Shown here: positions 22,346 through 30,784 of the stretch, one piece after another
Numbering within the stretch: the stretch's first letter is position 1
Layout: the number at the start of each line of letters is the position of its first letter
Assembly: GCA_937906945.1 (NCBI GenBank)
Contig: CALCUE010000010.1
Location: 1 to 63,331 of the forward strand
Direction: 5' to 3'
Length of the DNA stretch: 63,331 bases
Origin: an uncultured Clostridia bacterium
Lineage (GTDB): Bacteria; Bacillota; Clostridia; Oscillospirales; Ruminococcaceae
Notes under the pieces: generated by a model
Seen by the model: the letters and a program-made list of their open reading frames with translations, nothing else
Told to the model about the DNA's origin: nothing
The model's database searches: none
Translations under genes and position numbers: made by a program

Positions 22346-23287
22346 ATGACAGAGAACGAAAAAAAGAGTTGCGCCTGCGATAAAAAAACCTCCATCGGCG
22401 GACAGGCGCTGATCGAGGGCATTATGATGAAAGGCCCGGAAAAAAGCGCCATGGCCGTCCGTCAGCCGAATGGGGAGATCAAGCTCACCGAATGGAAAAC
22501 CAAACAGCCATCCGGTCTTGGAAAAATTCCTTTTGTCCGTGGCATTTTCAACTTTATTGACACCCTTTTGCAGGGGTACCAATGCCTCATGAATTCGGCG
22601 GAGATCGCCGGACAGGAGGAGGAACCGGATAAACTGGAGCTTTGGATGGAGAAGCATTTCGGCAAAGCCGCCGGCAAGCTGTTCGGGCTTGTGGTGACGG
22701 TGCTGGCCGTTGTCCTCTGCGTCGGACTTTTCATCCTCGTTCCGTCCTTCCTGACCAGTCTTCTTTCCAAACACATCACCAATCAGGCGGCGCTGTCCCT
22801 CATCGAGGGCCTCATCAAAATGGGAATTTTCCTCGCCTATATCATCGGCGTTTCCAATCTGGAGGACATCCGCCGGACATTCATGTACCACGGCGCCGAG
22901 CACAAGACCATTTTCTGCTATGAGCACGGCGAGGAACTCACTGTGGAGAACGTGCGCAAACAGATCCGCTTCCACCCCCGCTGTGGAACGAGCTTTCTGC
23001 TCATCGTCATCGTCATCAGCATCCTCATTTCCTCGCTGATCACGTGGGAAAGCGTTTTCGTGCGTGCCTTGATGAAAATTCTTCTTCTACCGGTGACCGT
23101 CGGCATTTCCTATGAGCTCATCAAGTTTGCCGGACGGCACGACAACGCTTTTACCCGCATTATTTCCGCGCCGGGCCTCTGGCTTCAGCGCTTCACCACC
23201 AAGGAACCGGACGACAGCATGATCGAAGTGGCCATCGCCGCCTTCACGAAGGTGCTTCCGGAGGATCCGGACAAAGACCAATGGTAA
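22346..23287 (+). CDS. DUF1385 membrane protein
   Basis: The 313-residue protein matches DUF1385 throughout: the N-terminal IGGQALIEGIMMKGP, RGIFNF, central hydrophobic helices, and the conserved YHGAEHKTIFCYE and HPRCGTSFL segments. It is an integral membrane protein of unknown function, usually found beside prmC and prfA in Clostridia. Its stop overlaps the prmC start by seven bases, so the two are co-translated. A CTGCTTC..-type ligand is not apparent. Here prfA and rpmE are not in the window. Confidence 0.93.
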   Translation: MTENEKKSCACDKKTSIGGQALIEGIMMKGPEKSAMAVRQPNGEIKLTEWKTKQPSGLGKIPFVRGIFNFIDTLLQGYQCLMNSAEIAGQEEEPDKLELWMEKHFGKAAGKLFGLVVTVLAVVLCVGLFILVPSFLTSLLSKHITNQAALSLIEGLIKMGIFLAYIIGVSNLEDIRRTFMYHGAEHKTIFCYEHGEELTVENVRKQIRFHPRCGTSFLLIVIVISILISSLITWESVFVRALMKILLLPVTVGISYELIKFAGRHDNAFTRIISAPGLWLQRFTTKEPDDSMIEVAIAAFTKVLPEDPDKDQW

Positions 23288-24114
23288 CCGTTCGGGAGGC
23301 CTTTTATGAGGCGGAGGAAAAACTGAAACAGGCCGGGATCGAGGACGAGGCTTTTGAGGTGACGGTGCTCATGGAGGACCTTTTGGGCCTTCCGGCGCAG
23401 CCACTTGTTTCCGCGCCGGAAACGGTGCTCACCGAGGAACAGAAAACGGTGCTCGACACGGCGATCGAAAAGCGGAGAAAGCATTATCCCCTTCAATATC
23501 TGGTGGGAAACTGGGAGTTTTACGGACGGCGTTTCGCCGTCGGCGAAGGCGTGCTCATTCCCCGGCAGGAGACGGAGCTTCTCTGCGAATGCGTGATCCG
23601 CTTTTTCAAAAAGCGGACGCCGCCGAAGCTCGTTGACCTTTGCTCCGGAACCGGATGCGTCGCCATCACGCTGGCGAAGGAGCTTCCCGGAAGCGACGTC
23701 ACCGCCGTGGAACTCTATGACGGCGCCGTTTCGTTCTTAAAAAAGAACAGCGAAGCCTATGGGAACTGCGTAAAAGTCGTAAAGGGCGACGCGTTGGAGC
23801 CGTTCGGGCTTTTTGACGGCGTGGTCTGCAACCCGCCTTACGTCTGTGAAACGGAGCGGGACGAACTGCAGGAGGAGCTTTCCTATGAGCCGGACACCTC
23901 CCTTTTCGGCGGTGCCGACGGGCTTTATTTTTATCGTAAGATCGCTAAAAACTGGTTCCCGAACCTGGTTTCCGGCGGTTTTCTCGCCTTCGAGATCGGC
24001 GACACGCAAGGTCGGGAGGTCGAAACGATCCTCAAGGAAAACGGCTACCTTGCCGTTTCCGTCTGGGAGGATTACGCCGGGCTCGACCGCATCGTCACCG
24101 GCATCAAACCATAA
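23281..24114 (+). CDS. prmC: Peptide chain release factor N5-glutamine methyltransferase
   Basis: PrmC methylates the Gln of the GGQ motif in RF1/RF2. The 277-residue protein has an N-terminal helical domain and the linker IPRQETELL. The SAM-binding domain has DLCSGTGCVAI, and the catalytic NPPY tetrapeptide is near residue 183. Length is normal. It overlaps DUF1385 by seven bases and is followed by a strong terminator, so it closes the transcript that may begin at the lipoprotein gene. Confidence 0.96.
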   Translation: MVTVREAFYEAEEKLKQAGIEDEAFEVTVLMEDLLGLPAQPLVSAPETVLTEEQKTVLDTAIEKRRKHYPLQYLVGNWEFYGRRFAVGEGVLIPRQETELLCECVIRFFKKRTPPKLVDLCSGTGCVAITLAKELPGSDVTAVELYDGAVSFLKKNSEAYGNCVKVVKGDALEPFGLFDGVVCNPPYVCETERDELQEELSYEPDTSLFGGADGLYFYRKIAKNWFPNLVSGGFLAFEIGDTQGREVETILKENGYLAVSVWEDYAGLDRIVTGIKP

Positions 24115-24116
24115 AA

Positions 24117-24150
24117 GAAAAGGCGTCTTCCGAAAGGAAGACGCCTTTTT
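24117..24150 (+). terminator. Terminator after prmC
   Basis: AAAAGGCGTCTTCC-GAAA-GGAAGACGCCTTTTT is a perfect stem with a GAAA tetraloop and T tail. Confidence 0.9.
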
Positions 24151-24164
24151 GTCGGCTGTTATTC

Positions 24165-24198
24165 AAAAAAGTCCGCCGGAAGTTCCGGCGGACTTTTT
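24165..24198 (-). terminator. Terminator of the AbrB operon
   Basis: GTCCGCCGGAA-G-TTCCGGCGGAC is flanked by A and T runs on both sides. It abuts the end of the minus-strand gene and acts with the neighbouring prmC terminator to separate convergent units. Confidence 0.85.
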
Positions 24199-24470
24199 TA
24201 TTCGGTCAGTTCCCGATAGCGCTTTATAAATTTTCCTTTATTAAAAAGAAGGAAGGAAAAGTTTTCGCCGTCGGAGGTGGCAAAGGTCACGACGGGAAGA
24301 ACGTTTTTCCAGGTGACGCTTTGAATGGTCTTTAGCGGCAGAACAAGGTTTCGGAAGCGGTTTTCCACCGTCAGTTTGTTGGTCTTATAAGTGACGGCTT
24401 TTTCGTCCAGATAAAGCATGCCACCAAGGATTCCGCCGCGGATAAGGCTGCAAAGGAACGCTGTTTTCAT
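24198..24470 (-). CDS. Small PH/GRAM-like protein of unknown function
   Basis: The chosen ATG gives 90 residues and overlaps the stop of the upstream AbrB gene (ATGA), implying translational coupling. The N-terminus is mildly hydrophobic. The body, with YLDEKAVTYKTNK, NLVLPLKTIQSVTWKN and FSFLLFNKGKF, has the strand pattern of a bacterial PH/GRAM-like domain. Function is unknown. A two-gene unit with the regulator is supported by promoter and terminator on either side. Confidence 0.7.
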   Translation of the reverse strand: MKTAFLCSLIRGGILGGMLYLDEKAVTYKTNKLTVENRFRNLVLPLKTIQSVTWKNVLPVVTFATSDGENFSFLLFNKGKFIKRYRELTE

Positions 24471-24706
24471 TTTTGCAGTTCCTTGAGGCAATGCTCGCAG
24501 ATGGCCTTGCCCTTAAATTCCACGACGCCGTCGGCGCTTCCGCAGAAGATGCAGGCCGGTTCGTATTTTTTCAGCATAATGGTCGTGTCGTCCACATAGA
24601 TTTCAAGGGCGTCCTTCTGGTCGATGCCCATGGTGCGGCGAAGCTCGATGGGAAGCACGATCCGTCCCAGTTCGTCCACTTTTCTTACAATTCCGGTCGA
24701 TTTCAT
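24467..24706 (-). CDS. AbrB/SpoVT-family transition-state regulator with zinc knuckle
   Basis: The 79-residue protein has the SpoVT-AbrB swapped-hairpin DNA-binding domain (GIVRKVDELGRIVLPIELRR, about 4-23, then DALEIYVDDTTIML). A short C-terminal CIFC...CEHC pair (about 53-73) could bind zinc. Clostridia carry several such AbrB-like regulators of stationary-phase and sporulation genes. An upstream TTG is possible, but the ATG has the better spacing from AGGGGA. A strong promoter precedes it. spmA-spmB are divergent. Confidence 0.9.
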   Translation of the reverse strand: MKSTGIVRKVDELGRIVLPIELRRTMGIDQKDALEIYVDDTTIMLKKYEPACIFCGSADGVVEFKGKAICEHCLKELQK

Positions 24707-24739
24707 ATCTATCAATCCCCTTTTTTTCTTGATATTTCC

Positions 24740-24768
24740 ATTCTATACCAAAATTATCCAATAGTCAA
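24740..24768 (-). promoter_or_regulatory. Promoter of the AbrB-like gene
   Basis: Minus strand: -35 TTGACT (24763-24768), 17-base spacer, -10 TAGAAT (24740-24745). Confidence 0.75.
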
Positions 24769-24826
24769 GAAAAAATTTACAGAAATTTACAGAAAAAGCA
24801 AGACTTTTCCAGAAAAGAGGGAGAAA

Positions 24827-25405
24827 ATGGGAATTTTTTTCTTGGCGGCGGTGGCCGTTTCGATGGCATTCGGCGCGTGGAACCAGTCGCTTTCGGCGGT
24901 TTCCACCGCGGCGGTCAGCGCTTCTTTCGAAGCGGTGACGCTGTCGCTGGAGCTTCTGGGGTCACTCTGTTTCTGGAGCGGGATGATGAAGGTGGCGGAG
25001 GACGCCGGCGTCGTCCGCCTTCTTTGTAAGGCGGTAAAGCCGGTCTTGGGTCTTTTGTTCCCGAAGCTTCGGTGTGAGGAAAAGGCGCTTGGCCTTCTTT
25101 CGATGAACGTCGGCGCGAATCTTCTGGGGTTGGGGAACGCGGCGACGCCCTTGGGCGTCGCCGCCATGAAGGAGCTTAAAAAGCTGTCGAAAAGCGGGGA
25201 GGCGGCTTCCGCCGAGATGGTGACTTTTGTGGTGATGAATACCGCCTCCCTTCAAATCCTTCCGACGACGGTGGCGACCCTGCGGGCTTCTTTCGGCGTC
25301 AAAGAACCGCTGGATATTCTTCCGGCGGTGTGGCTGGTGAGCGCCGGGGCGCTTTTTGTGGGACTTTTAGCGGCGAAAGGGCTCTTTCCCGGGAAAGAGC
25401 CGTGA
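24827..25405 (+). CDS. spmA: Spore maturation protein A
   Basis: This 192-residue polytopic membrane protein has the nucleoside-recognition-like (Gate) domain of SpmA: FWSGMMKVAEDAG and SMNVGANLLGLGNAATPLG are characteristic. SpmA and SpmB are needed for spore-core dehydration in B. subtilis and Clostridium. The ATG behind AGAGGGAG was selected; upstream in-frame sequence runs back over the divergent AbrB gene. Its TGA overlaps the spmB GTG start, so the pair is coupled. Confidence 0.93.
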   Translation: MGIFFLAAVAVSMAFGAWNQSLSAVSTAAVSASFEAVTLSLELLGSLCFWSGMMKVAEDAGVVRLLCKAVKPVLGLLFPKLRCEEKALGLLSMNVGANLLGLGNAATPLGVAAMKELKKLSKSGEAASAEMVTFVVMNTASLQILPTTVATLRASFGVKEPLDILPAVWLVSAGALFVGLLAAKGLFPGKEP

Positions 25406-25914
25406 CAGAGATTTTGGTGCCGTTACTTTTGCTTTCGCTCGTTGCCTTCGCTCTTTGGAAAAAGGTGGACGTCTTCGGTTCCTTTCTTTCCGGAGCGAAG
25501 GACGGGCTTCAAAGCGCCGTTTCCGTTCTTCCGGCGCTCTGCTTTCTGATGACGGCTCTCGGGATGGTGAAAGCCTCCGGCGCGTTGGACGCTTTGACCC
25601 AATGGCTTGCGCCGCTTTGGGAGCGGGTCGGGTTTCCGCCGGAGGTAGCGCCGCTGGCGCTTTTGCGCCCTTTTTCCGGTTCCGGAGCGCTGGCCTATTA
25701 CAAGGAACTTGGCGAAACGTTGCCGCCGGATTCCTTTGGGGAACGGGTGGCGGCGGTCCTAATGGGCGGCAGTGAGACGACGTTTTATACCCTGGCGGTC
25801 TATTACGGCGCTGTCGGGATCAAAAAAATCCGCAACACCCTTTGGGCGGCGCTTTTAGCGGATTTTGCCGCCGCGGTGCTGAGCGTTTTAGCCGTGCGGC
25901 TCTTTTTCGGATGA
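25402..25914 (+). CDS. spmB: Spore maturation protein B
   Basis: The 170-residue protein begins at a GTG that overlaps the spmA stop (GTGA). It is a membrane protein of the same Gate family, with GAKDGLQSAVSVLPAL, FSGSGALAYYKELGE and MGGSETTFYTLAVYYGAVGIKK typical of SpmB. Length is close to the family norm. A terminator follows. With spmA it indicates that the lineage has, or recently had, endospore formation. Confidence 0.93.
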   Translation: MTEILVPLLLLSLVAFALWKKVDVFGSFLSGAKDGLQSAVSVLPALCFLMTALGMVKASGALDALTQWLAPLWERVGFPPEVAPLALLRPFSGSGALAYYKELGETLPPDSFGERVAAVLMGGSETTFYTLAVYYGAVGIKKIRNTLWAALLADFAAAVLSVLAVRLFFG

Positions 25915-25919
25915 AAAAA

Positions 25920-25958
25920 GGGGAACGCGAAATTTTTCGCGTTCCCCGAAACTTTTTT
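25920..25958 (+). terminator. Terminator after spmB
   Basis: GGGGAACGCGAAA-TT-TTTCGCGTTCCCC is a perfect 13-base stem; a T run follows shortly after (25953-25959). It also faces the convergent XRE regulator gene. Confidence 0.85.
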
Positions 25959-26005
25959 TCTTTTTCGGTTTCTTTCGGCAAAAGGCCGTGGTACAATAGA
26001 ATTTG

Positions 26006-26677
26006 TTACGGGTCGAGGTTGTCCTCAACGTTCTTGATGAGGCTGAAAAGGCTCGAGGCAAAAAGCGGATAGACCCGGGACAGGCTTTCGGTGGAGGCGG
26101 CCAGATTGTCGTTTTTGACGTTCCCTTCGCCTTCGACCCGACGGGCCCGGCTTTCGGAAGCCTTCATAAAGGCGTCGGCGCCTTCCAAAGCGCCGGCTTC
26201 CGGCGCTTTGAAAAGATTCATATTGTTTTTTGTGCCGAAACCGTATATAATTCTGAACATACGGTAAACGGCGCCCATCAGGTAGTTGGAGACCTGTTTC
26301 GTCAGTTCCTTACTGCCGCTTTTGGCCAGAAGGTCGAAAACGACGTTGAGGGAGTTGGCGATGAGTTTTTTGTTGAGAACAGGGAGCACGCCCAAAGAGG
26401 ACAGGCTGTTCTCTTTTCCGGCGGCGTCCGGTTCGGGAATATCCTCGACGGCAAGGCTGAGCCCTTCCGGGTCGGCGGTGCGGCCGAGCAGATAGTCGGT
26501 GGAGACGTTATAATAGTTGGCGGCGCGGACCAGAAAATCCAATCCGCACTCTCGGATCCCTTTTTCATAGTGGGAAAGAAGGGCCTGCGAAACGCCGAGC
26601 GCGGCGGCGGCCTCCTTCTGGCTGATTTTCTTTTCTTTTCTTAAAAGGGAAAGGACCCTCGGGAAATCGGACGACAT
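26006..26677 (-). CDS. XRE-family transcriptional regulator
   Basis: The chosen ATG gives 223 residues. The N-terminus is a Cro/C1 helix-turn-helix (FPRVLSLLRKEKKISQKEAAAALGVSQALLSHYEKGIRE, quoted in part by motifs ISQKEAAAALGVS and LLSHYEKG), then YYNVSTDYLLGRT. The rest is a less conserved alpha-helical domain. The promoter lies at 26714-26742, with an inverted repeat ATACG-GTT-CGTAT over its start region, so autoregulation is likely. The open frame continues upstream without a stop, but that part is antisense to the phosphatase gene and lies beyond the promoter. Ligand and targets are unknown. Confidence 0.88.
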   Translation of the reverse strand: MSSDFPRVLSLLRKEKKISQKEAAAALGVSQALLSHYEKGIRECGLDFLVRAANYYNVSTDYLLGRTADPEGLSLAVEDIPEPDAAGKENSLSSLGVLPVLNKKLIANSLNVVFDLLAKSGSKELTKQVSNYLMGAVYRMFRIIYGFGTKNNMNLFKAPEAGALEGADAFMKASESRARRVEGEGNVKNDNLAASTESLSRVYPLFASSLFSLIKNVEDNLDP

Positions 26678-26700
26678 TTGACAAAATTCCACCTTTTCTG

Positions 26701-26742
26701 ATACGGTTCGTATATTATAACCCATTTCATACCATTTGTAAA
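26701..26742 (-). promoter_or_regulatory. Promoter and putative operator of the XRE regulator
   Basis: Minus strand: -35 TTTACA (26737-26742), 17-base spacer, -10 TATAAT (26714-26719). The inverted repeat ATACG-GTT-CGTAT (26701-26713) lies directly downstream over the expected transcription start, a plausible autoregulatory operator. Confidence 0.7.
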
Positions 26743-26761
26743 GTCTTTTGAGGAGGAAATT

Positions 26762-27427
26762 ATGGTTACTTTTCACATTCATTTCATCCGGCACGGCATG
26801 GCCGAGGATCCGGAAAAGCGGCTTTGCCTCGGGGGAAAAACCGACCCGGCGCTGACGCCGGACGGCGTTCAGGAGCTGCGGGAGCTGATGGACGGCTACC
26901 AGTACCCCTTTGCCGAAAAGGTCTATGTGAGCCCGATGCTCCGCTGCACCCAGACCGCCGACCTTCTGTTCCCGGAGACCGAGACGGAAGTGATGGAGGA
27001 ACTGCGGGAATGTGACCTCGGCGACTTTGACGGGAAATCCATGAAGGAGCTGGCTTCCGATCCGAAGTTCCTCGGTTGGGTGGAAGGGAAAAACCCGCCG
27101 CCCGGCGGCGAGGATTCCGAGACCTTCGGTCAGCGGATCGCCTGCGCCTTTGACGATATTCTGCACGATATGTCCGAAAATCACTTGCGGGAGACGGCGG
27201 TGGTCACCCACGGCACGGTCATCATGGGTCTTTTCGCCATGTGCGGCTATCCGCGGCAGGAGATGCGCTATTGGGCGGTGGACAGCGGGTGCGGCTATAC
27301 CGTCCGGACCTCCGTTTCCATGTGGATGCACGACAACTGCTTTGAGATCGTCGCGGCGCAGCCCGGCGGCGTTTCCGAGGAGGATGAACCCACCGAGGAG
27401 GAGAGGGAATGGAACTTTATCGAATGA
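26762..27427 (+). CDS. Histidine phosphatase family protein (phosphoglycerate-mutase fold)
   Basis: The 221-residue protein has the catalytic RHG motif (IRHGMAED, about 9-16), the second arginine in SPMLRCTQTA, the acid/base Glu region (LRECDLGDFDGKS) and the late histidine in VVTHGTVIMG. These identify the branch-1 histidine phosphatases (cobC/phoE/gpmB type). The substrate is not evident and no cobalamin genes are adjacent. The Glu-rich C-terminus overlaps the next gene by 19 bases. Confidence 0.92.
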   Translation: MVTFHIHFIRHGMAEDPEKRLCLGGKTDPALTPDGVQELRELMDGYQYPFAEKVYVSPMLRCTQTADLLFPETETEVMEELRECDLGDFDGKSMKELASDPKFLGWVEGKNPPPGGEDSETFGQRIACAFDDILHDMSENHLRETAVVTHGTVIMGLFAMCGYPRQEMRYWAVDSGCGYTVRTSVSMWMHDNCFEIVAAQPGGVSEEDEPTEEEREWNFIE

Positions 27428-28230
27428 TCAAAAAGGACGCGAAGCGGCTTTTGCGTTCGGTCTGGGGTCGGTCGTTGGCGGCGGGTCTTATTGTCACGGC
27501 GCTGGCGCTTTTGATCACGAGCGCCGAATCGGCCTTTTTGTTCGTCTTTTCGGACGGTGACTTTCTGGATCCCGAGGCGCTGGTCCTCAGCGCCACTTCG
27601 ACGGAATCGCTGGTCATCACCGTTTCGGCGGCGGTTCTGACGGTGCTTTTGGTCCCGCAGGGACTTCGCGGCATGAAAAAACTCCATCTTTCATTCCTGG
27701 ACGGGGAGGAAAAGGGGCTTTCGCCGCTTTTCGAGTCCTTTTCGCCCTTTTGGTGTTTCTTGGACACTTCGGCGTTCTGGTGCCTGCTTTTTGCCCGGAC
27801 TCTTTTGGGCTTTATCGTCGCCATGACGCCGGGAACGGCCCTTCTCTGGTTCATCGGGACCTATATGCCGAAAACGAGCCGGACGCTTCAGCTTCTGGAG
27901 ATCGGCGCCTGCCTGCTTTCGGTCCTTTTGATCCTGCTTTGTCTGACCCTTTGGCTGATTTTCTGCCAGCGGTGGTTTTTGGCGCCCTATTATTTCGCCG
28001 AGGGGAATTCGGCGCACCGCTCGTTTTCCCTTTCCGTCAAGGCGACCAAAGGTCGCCGCACGGCGATCTTCGGGTTTCACCTTTCGTTTTTGGGGTGGGC
28101 GGTGCTCTCCGTTCTGATTTTGCCGCTTCTTTGGGCGGTGCCGTATTATGAAACCGCTTCGGCGTTTTTTGCCCGCTATTTGATGGAACGGTACGAACGC
28201 TCCCTGGCGCCGGAACAGCCGGAAGAATAA
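27409..28230 (+). CDS. Polytopic membrane protein, DUF975-like
   Basis: This 273-residue protein starts inside the phosphatase gene (19-base overlap, frame-shifted) with a cytoplasmic basic N-terminus (MIKKDAKRLLRSVWGRSL) and about five hydrophobic helices. The N-terminal pattern of Lys/Ala followed by a Trp-containing helix resembles the DUF975 family of Clostridia, but the match is weak. Function is unknown. Transcription should end at the following strong hairpin. Confidence 0.65.
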   Translation: MELYRMIKKDAKRLLRSVWGRSLAAGLIVTALALLITSAESAFLFVFSDGDFLDPEALVLSATSTESLVITVSAAVLTVLLVPQGLRGMKKLHLSFLDGEEKGLSPLFESFSPFWCFLDTSAFWCLLFARTLLGFIVAMTPGTALLWFIGTYMPKTSRTLQLLEIGACLLSVLLILLCLTLWLIFCQRWFLAPYYFAEGNSAHRSFSLSVKATKGRRTAIFGFHLSFLGWAVLSVLILPLLWAVPYYETASAFFARYLMERYERSLAPEQPEE

Positions 28231-28233
28231 AAA

Positions 28234-28274
28234 ACCCGCCGGAAAGGATTTCCTTTCCGGCGGGTGATTTTTTT
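28234..28274. terminator. Bidirectional terminator
   Basis: ACCCGCCGGAAAGG and CCTTTCCGGCGGGT form a long perfect stem, with A residues before and seven T residues after. It lies between convergent genes. Confidence 0.88.
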
Positions 28275-28291
28275 ATCCGGTAAACCGGGGT

Positions 28292-28618
28292 TTACCAACG
28301 TTTCATATTCTTTTCAAATTTGGCCTTATACGTCTCTTTCAGTTCGTCCTCGCTGATCCCGCAGCAAAGAAGAACGTCGTTATAGTACATCAGAACGTCG
28401 GCCAGTTCTTCAATAAGATGGCTCCGCAGATCCGGGTCTTCAACGGCTTTGATATCGCCGTTTTTCTTTATGATATCAATGACTTCGCCGACCTCACCGA
28501 TCATCCATAACAATTTGTTCTTGCCGGTTTCGGGGCCGATCGGTTCCCATTGATCCTTGTATTTTTCCTGCAGGGTCCGCTGCATGGCCAGCATTTCATC
28601 AATACTGAAGTGGCTCAT
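28292..28618 (-). CDS. MazG-like nucleotide pyrophosphohydrolase
   Basis: The 108-residue protein has the EExxE...ExxD metal-binding pattern of the all-alpha NTP pyrophosphatase superfamily: GEVGEVIDIIKK (about 43-54) and HLIEELADVLMYY (about 68-80). Such enzymes hydrolyse non-canonical or excess nucleoside triphosphates. It starts 13 bases after the eIF2B-like gene and is probably the last gene of that operon. The exact substrate is unknown. Confidence 0.85.
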   Translation of the reverse strand: MSHFSIDEMLAMQRTLQEKYKDQWEPIGPETGKNKLLWMIGEVGEVIDIIKKNGDIKAVEDPDLRSHLIEELADVLMYYNDVLLCCGISEDELKETYKAKFEKNMKRW

Positions 28619-28631
28619 AGTACCCTCCGTT

Positions 28632-29699
28632 TTATACCACGATCTCGTATTTGGCGGCGGGGTTGTCGTTGTAATAATCCCAGAGCTTTTTGGGGTCATA
28701 GACGCCCCGGTCGGTGACGATGCCGGTGATGAGTTCCGGCGGCGTTTTATCGAAGGCCGGATAGAAGCCCTTGATCCCTTCGGCGGTGGTGGGATTGCCG
28801 AGCGCTTCCAGAACGCCGGCGGGATCCCGTTCCTCAATTTTCACCGTGTCGATGGTCTCGTGGCAATAGTCCGGCGCGCCGGTGACATAGACCGGAATAC
28901 CCCAATAGTTGGCGGCCAGAGCGATCTGGAAGGTGCCGACCTTGTTGACCACCCAACCGTCCATGGTGATGGCGTCAGCGGCGCAGGTGAAGACATCGAC
29001 CTTCTTTTCCTTCATCGTCCAACCGGGCATGTTGTCGGTGATGACGGTGACGTCAAAGCCCATGTCGTAAAGAACACTGGCGGTAAGGCGCGCGCCCTGG
29101 AAATAGGGACGGGTCTCCGGGCAGATGAAGCGGATCTTTTTGCCCTGCTTTTTACATTCCTTGCACATGAAACCGAGGATCGTCTCGGCAAAACACTGGG
29201 TCATGACGGTGCCCTCGGCGGGGAATTTGTCCACCAGATGGCGCGCGATCTCCTCGATCTTGCGGTAGCGGCTGTTGGTGATGGCGACGGTGTATTCAAA
29301 AATCGCGCCGACGGCGTCGGGCGCGCCGAGTTCCAGCGCTTTTTCAGCGGCGGTGACACAGCCGCTTGTGATAGTGAGCATCCGCTTGGCGGTGGTGGGA
29401 CGGGCGTTGCCGATCATGTCGGCGGCGACTTTCAAATAGTCGAGCTGGGCGTTCTTGTCAAAATCTTTGGCCTCGTAAGCGGCCAGCGCCATGCCCATGC
29501 CGGCGGCGAGATACGGTCCGGCGCTTTGGGTGACCATGTCCTTGATGGCTTTGGCGACCTCAGCGGAGGAACGGCAGGTGACAAAACGCACCGGGTTCGG
29601 ATAGCAGCGGCGGTCCAGAATTCTGACTTCGCCGTTTTCATACCAGGCGACGTTTTCGTAACGAAGAAGGAAAGCTAAGCCCTCGTCGGCTCTTTCCAT
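28632..29699 (-). CDS. eIF-2B/MtnA-family sugar-phosphate isomerase-like protein
   Basis: The 355-residue protein belongs to the eIF2B alpha/MtnA/ribose-1,5-bisphosphate isomerase family. The diagnostic region is CAADAITMDGWVVNKVGTFQ, followed by YWGIPVYVTGAP and the C-terminal FDKTPPELITGIVTDRGVY. MtnA interconverts methylthioribose-1-phosphate and methylthioribulose-1-phosphate; other members act on ribose-1,5-bisphosphate. The N-terminal part is divergent and no other methionine-salvage gene is near, so the substrate is left open. It sits six bases after an ATPase gene and 13 before a MazG-like gene. Confidence 0.8.
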   Translation of the reverse strand: MERADEGLAFLLRYENVAWYENGEVRILDRRCYPNPVRFVTCRSSAEVAKAIKDMVTQSAGPYLAAGMGMALAAYEAKDFDKNAQLDYLKVAADMIGNARPTTAKRMLTITSGCVTAAEKALELGAPDAVGAIFEYTVAITNSRYRKIEEIARHLVDKFPAEGTVMTQCFAETILGFMCKECKKQGKKIRFICPETRPYFQGARLTASVLYDMGFDVTVITDNMPGWTMKEKKVDVFTCAADAITMDGWVVNKVGTFQIALAANYWGIPVYVTGAPDYCHETIDTVKIEERDPAGVLEALGNPTTAEGIKGFYPAFDKTPPELITGIVTDRGVYDPKKLWDYYNDNPAAKYEIVV

Positions 29700-29705
29700 G
29701 GAAAA

Positions 29706-30626
29706 TCACTCCTTTTCGGCGGTTCTGGTGTTATTATACTCTTTTTCCCCGCCCGAAACAAGAGAAAATTCGTTCCGGTGGGCTTCAAAAAAATCGAAGA
29801 ACGAGCGCACGCCGGGAAGCTCCGTCCAGTTGGCCGGAGAGACCGGGTCGGAATCGAGGTTGTAAATTTTCGCCTTCGGAATGGCAAGGAGGAAGGGCGA
29901 ATGGGTGGAAAGGATGAACTGACAGCCGAAAAAACGGGCCGAATCGGCGAGGAACGAGGCCAACTTTTGCTGATTTTCCGGCGAAAGGCTGTTTTCCGGC
30001 TCGTCGAGAAGATAGAGGGCGTTTTCCCGGATCGTCTCGGTGAAAAAGGCGAGGGCGCTTTCGCCGTTGGAGCGCTCCGGCACGTTGTCCATCTGGTTTT
30101 CCCGGACGTAGCGGGAACCGCTTTCCCGCCGGGCGCCATTGACGGCTTTCAGGTCCTCGTAATCCTGCATGGAGGTAAAATGGAAATCGGCGTATTTCTT
30201 CCGGGAATATTCCGCTAAAAGGTCTTCCCGGCGCTCGTCCAGACCGCTGTTGAGGTTCCGGACGGACAGGAGGTAGTCGAAGACGTCGTCGCTGGTGAGA
30301 AGGCGACCGTTTTCGATGGCGAGGCCGCTTTTCGGGGCTTTTGTGCCGCGGCATTTTTCCAGATAGTTTTCGAAAAACGGGCTGCTGTTAAAAGGGGCGT
30401 TTCGCCGAAGAGCCAGTTTTTCGGCGATGACGCTTAAAATCGTGCTTTTGCCGCTGCCGTTGCCGCCGTAAAGAATGGTGACCGGTTCAAAGGAAAAGGT
30501 CGGCACTTCCCGGTTTCCGAAAACGCCGAAGGGATAAAACGAATCGTAGCAGGTGCGGGTAACGCCTTCAAAAAACTTGGCCTCGTCGCCGAGAGACGGC
30601 AGGCGAAAGGTTTTGAGATAGACCAT
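29706..30626 (-). CDS. AAA/ABC-type ATPase
   Basis: The 306-residue protein has a P-loop GGNGSGKST (about 50-58), an ABC-like Walker B LYLLDEPEN and a switch histidine in LSTHSPFLLA. It thus falls with the single-protein AAA_15/AAA_21 ATPases related to SMC/OLD proteins. The start was set at MVYLKTF behind AGGAGG; an upstream in-frame extension lacks a ribosome site. No partner nuclease or methylase is adjacent, so a defence role is not supported. It heads a three-gene minus-strand operon. Confidence 0.85.
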   Translation of the reverse strand: MVYLKTFRLPSLGDEAKFFEGVTRTCYDSFYPFGVFGNREVPTFSFEPVTILYGGNGSGKSTILSVIAEKLALRRNAPFNSSPFFENYLEKCRGTKAPKSGLAIENGRLLTSDDVFDYLLSVRNLNSGLDERREDLLAEYSRKKYADFHFTSMQDYEDLKAVNGARRESGSRYVRENQMDNVPERSNGESALAFFTETIRENALYLLDEPENSLSPENQQKLASFLADSARFFGCQFILSTHSPFLLAIPKAKIYNLDSDPVSPANWTELPGVRSFFDFFEAHRNEFSLVSGGEKEYNNTRTAEKE

Positions 30627-30720
30627 AAAGCGCCTCCTTTCTGAAAATTCCGCCTTTAGTGTAAAACGGGTCGCCGTTCTTGTCAAGGGGACGGGACAAA
30701 AGCGCACCGTCAAAAATTTC

Positions 30721-30749
30721 TCGACAGAAAAAGGGAGTTATGCTATACT
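30721..30749 (+). promoter_or_regulatory. Promoter of the M42 peptidase gene
   Basis: -35 TCGACA (30721-30726), 17-base spacer, -10 TATACT (30744-30749) with extended TGC. Confidence 0.75.
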
Positions 30750-30784
30750 GAAAGCAGATTTTTGGACAGACGGAGGGATCTTTT

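Noticed and set aside
26678..27331. N-terminal extension of the XRE regulator
   Set aside because: The extension is antisense to the histidine phosphatase and lies upstream of a good promoter; the protein begins naturally at MSSDFPRVLS.
29706..30626. Defence system around the AAA ATPase
   Set aside because: The neighbours are an isomerase-like and a MazG-like gene in one operon; there is no nuclease, methylase, reverse transcriptase or toxin partner.
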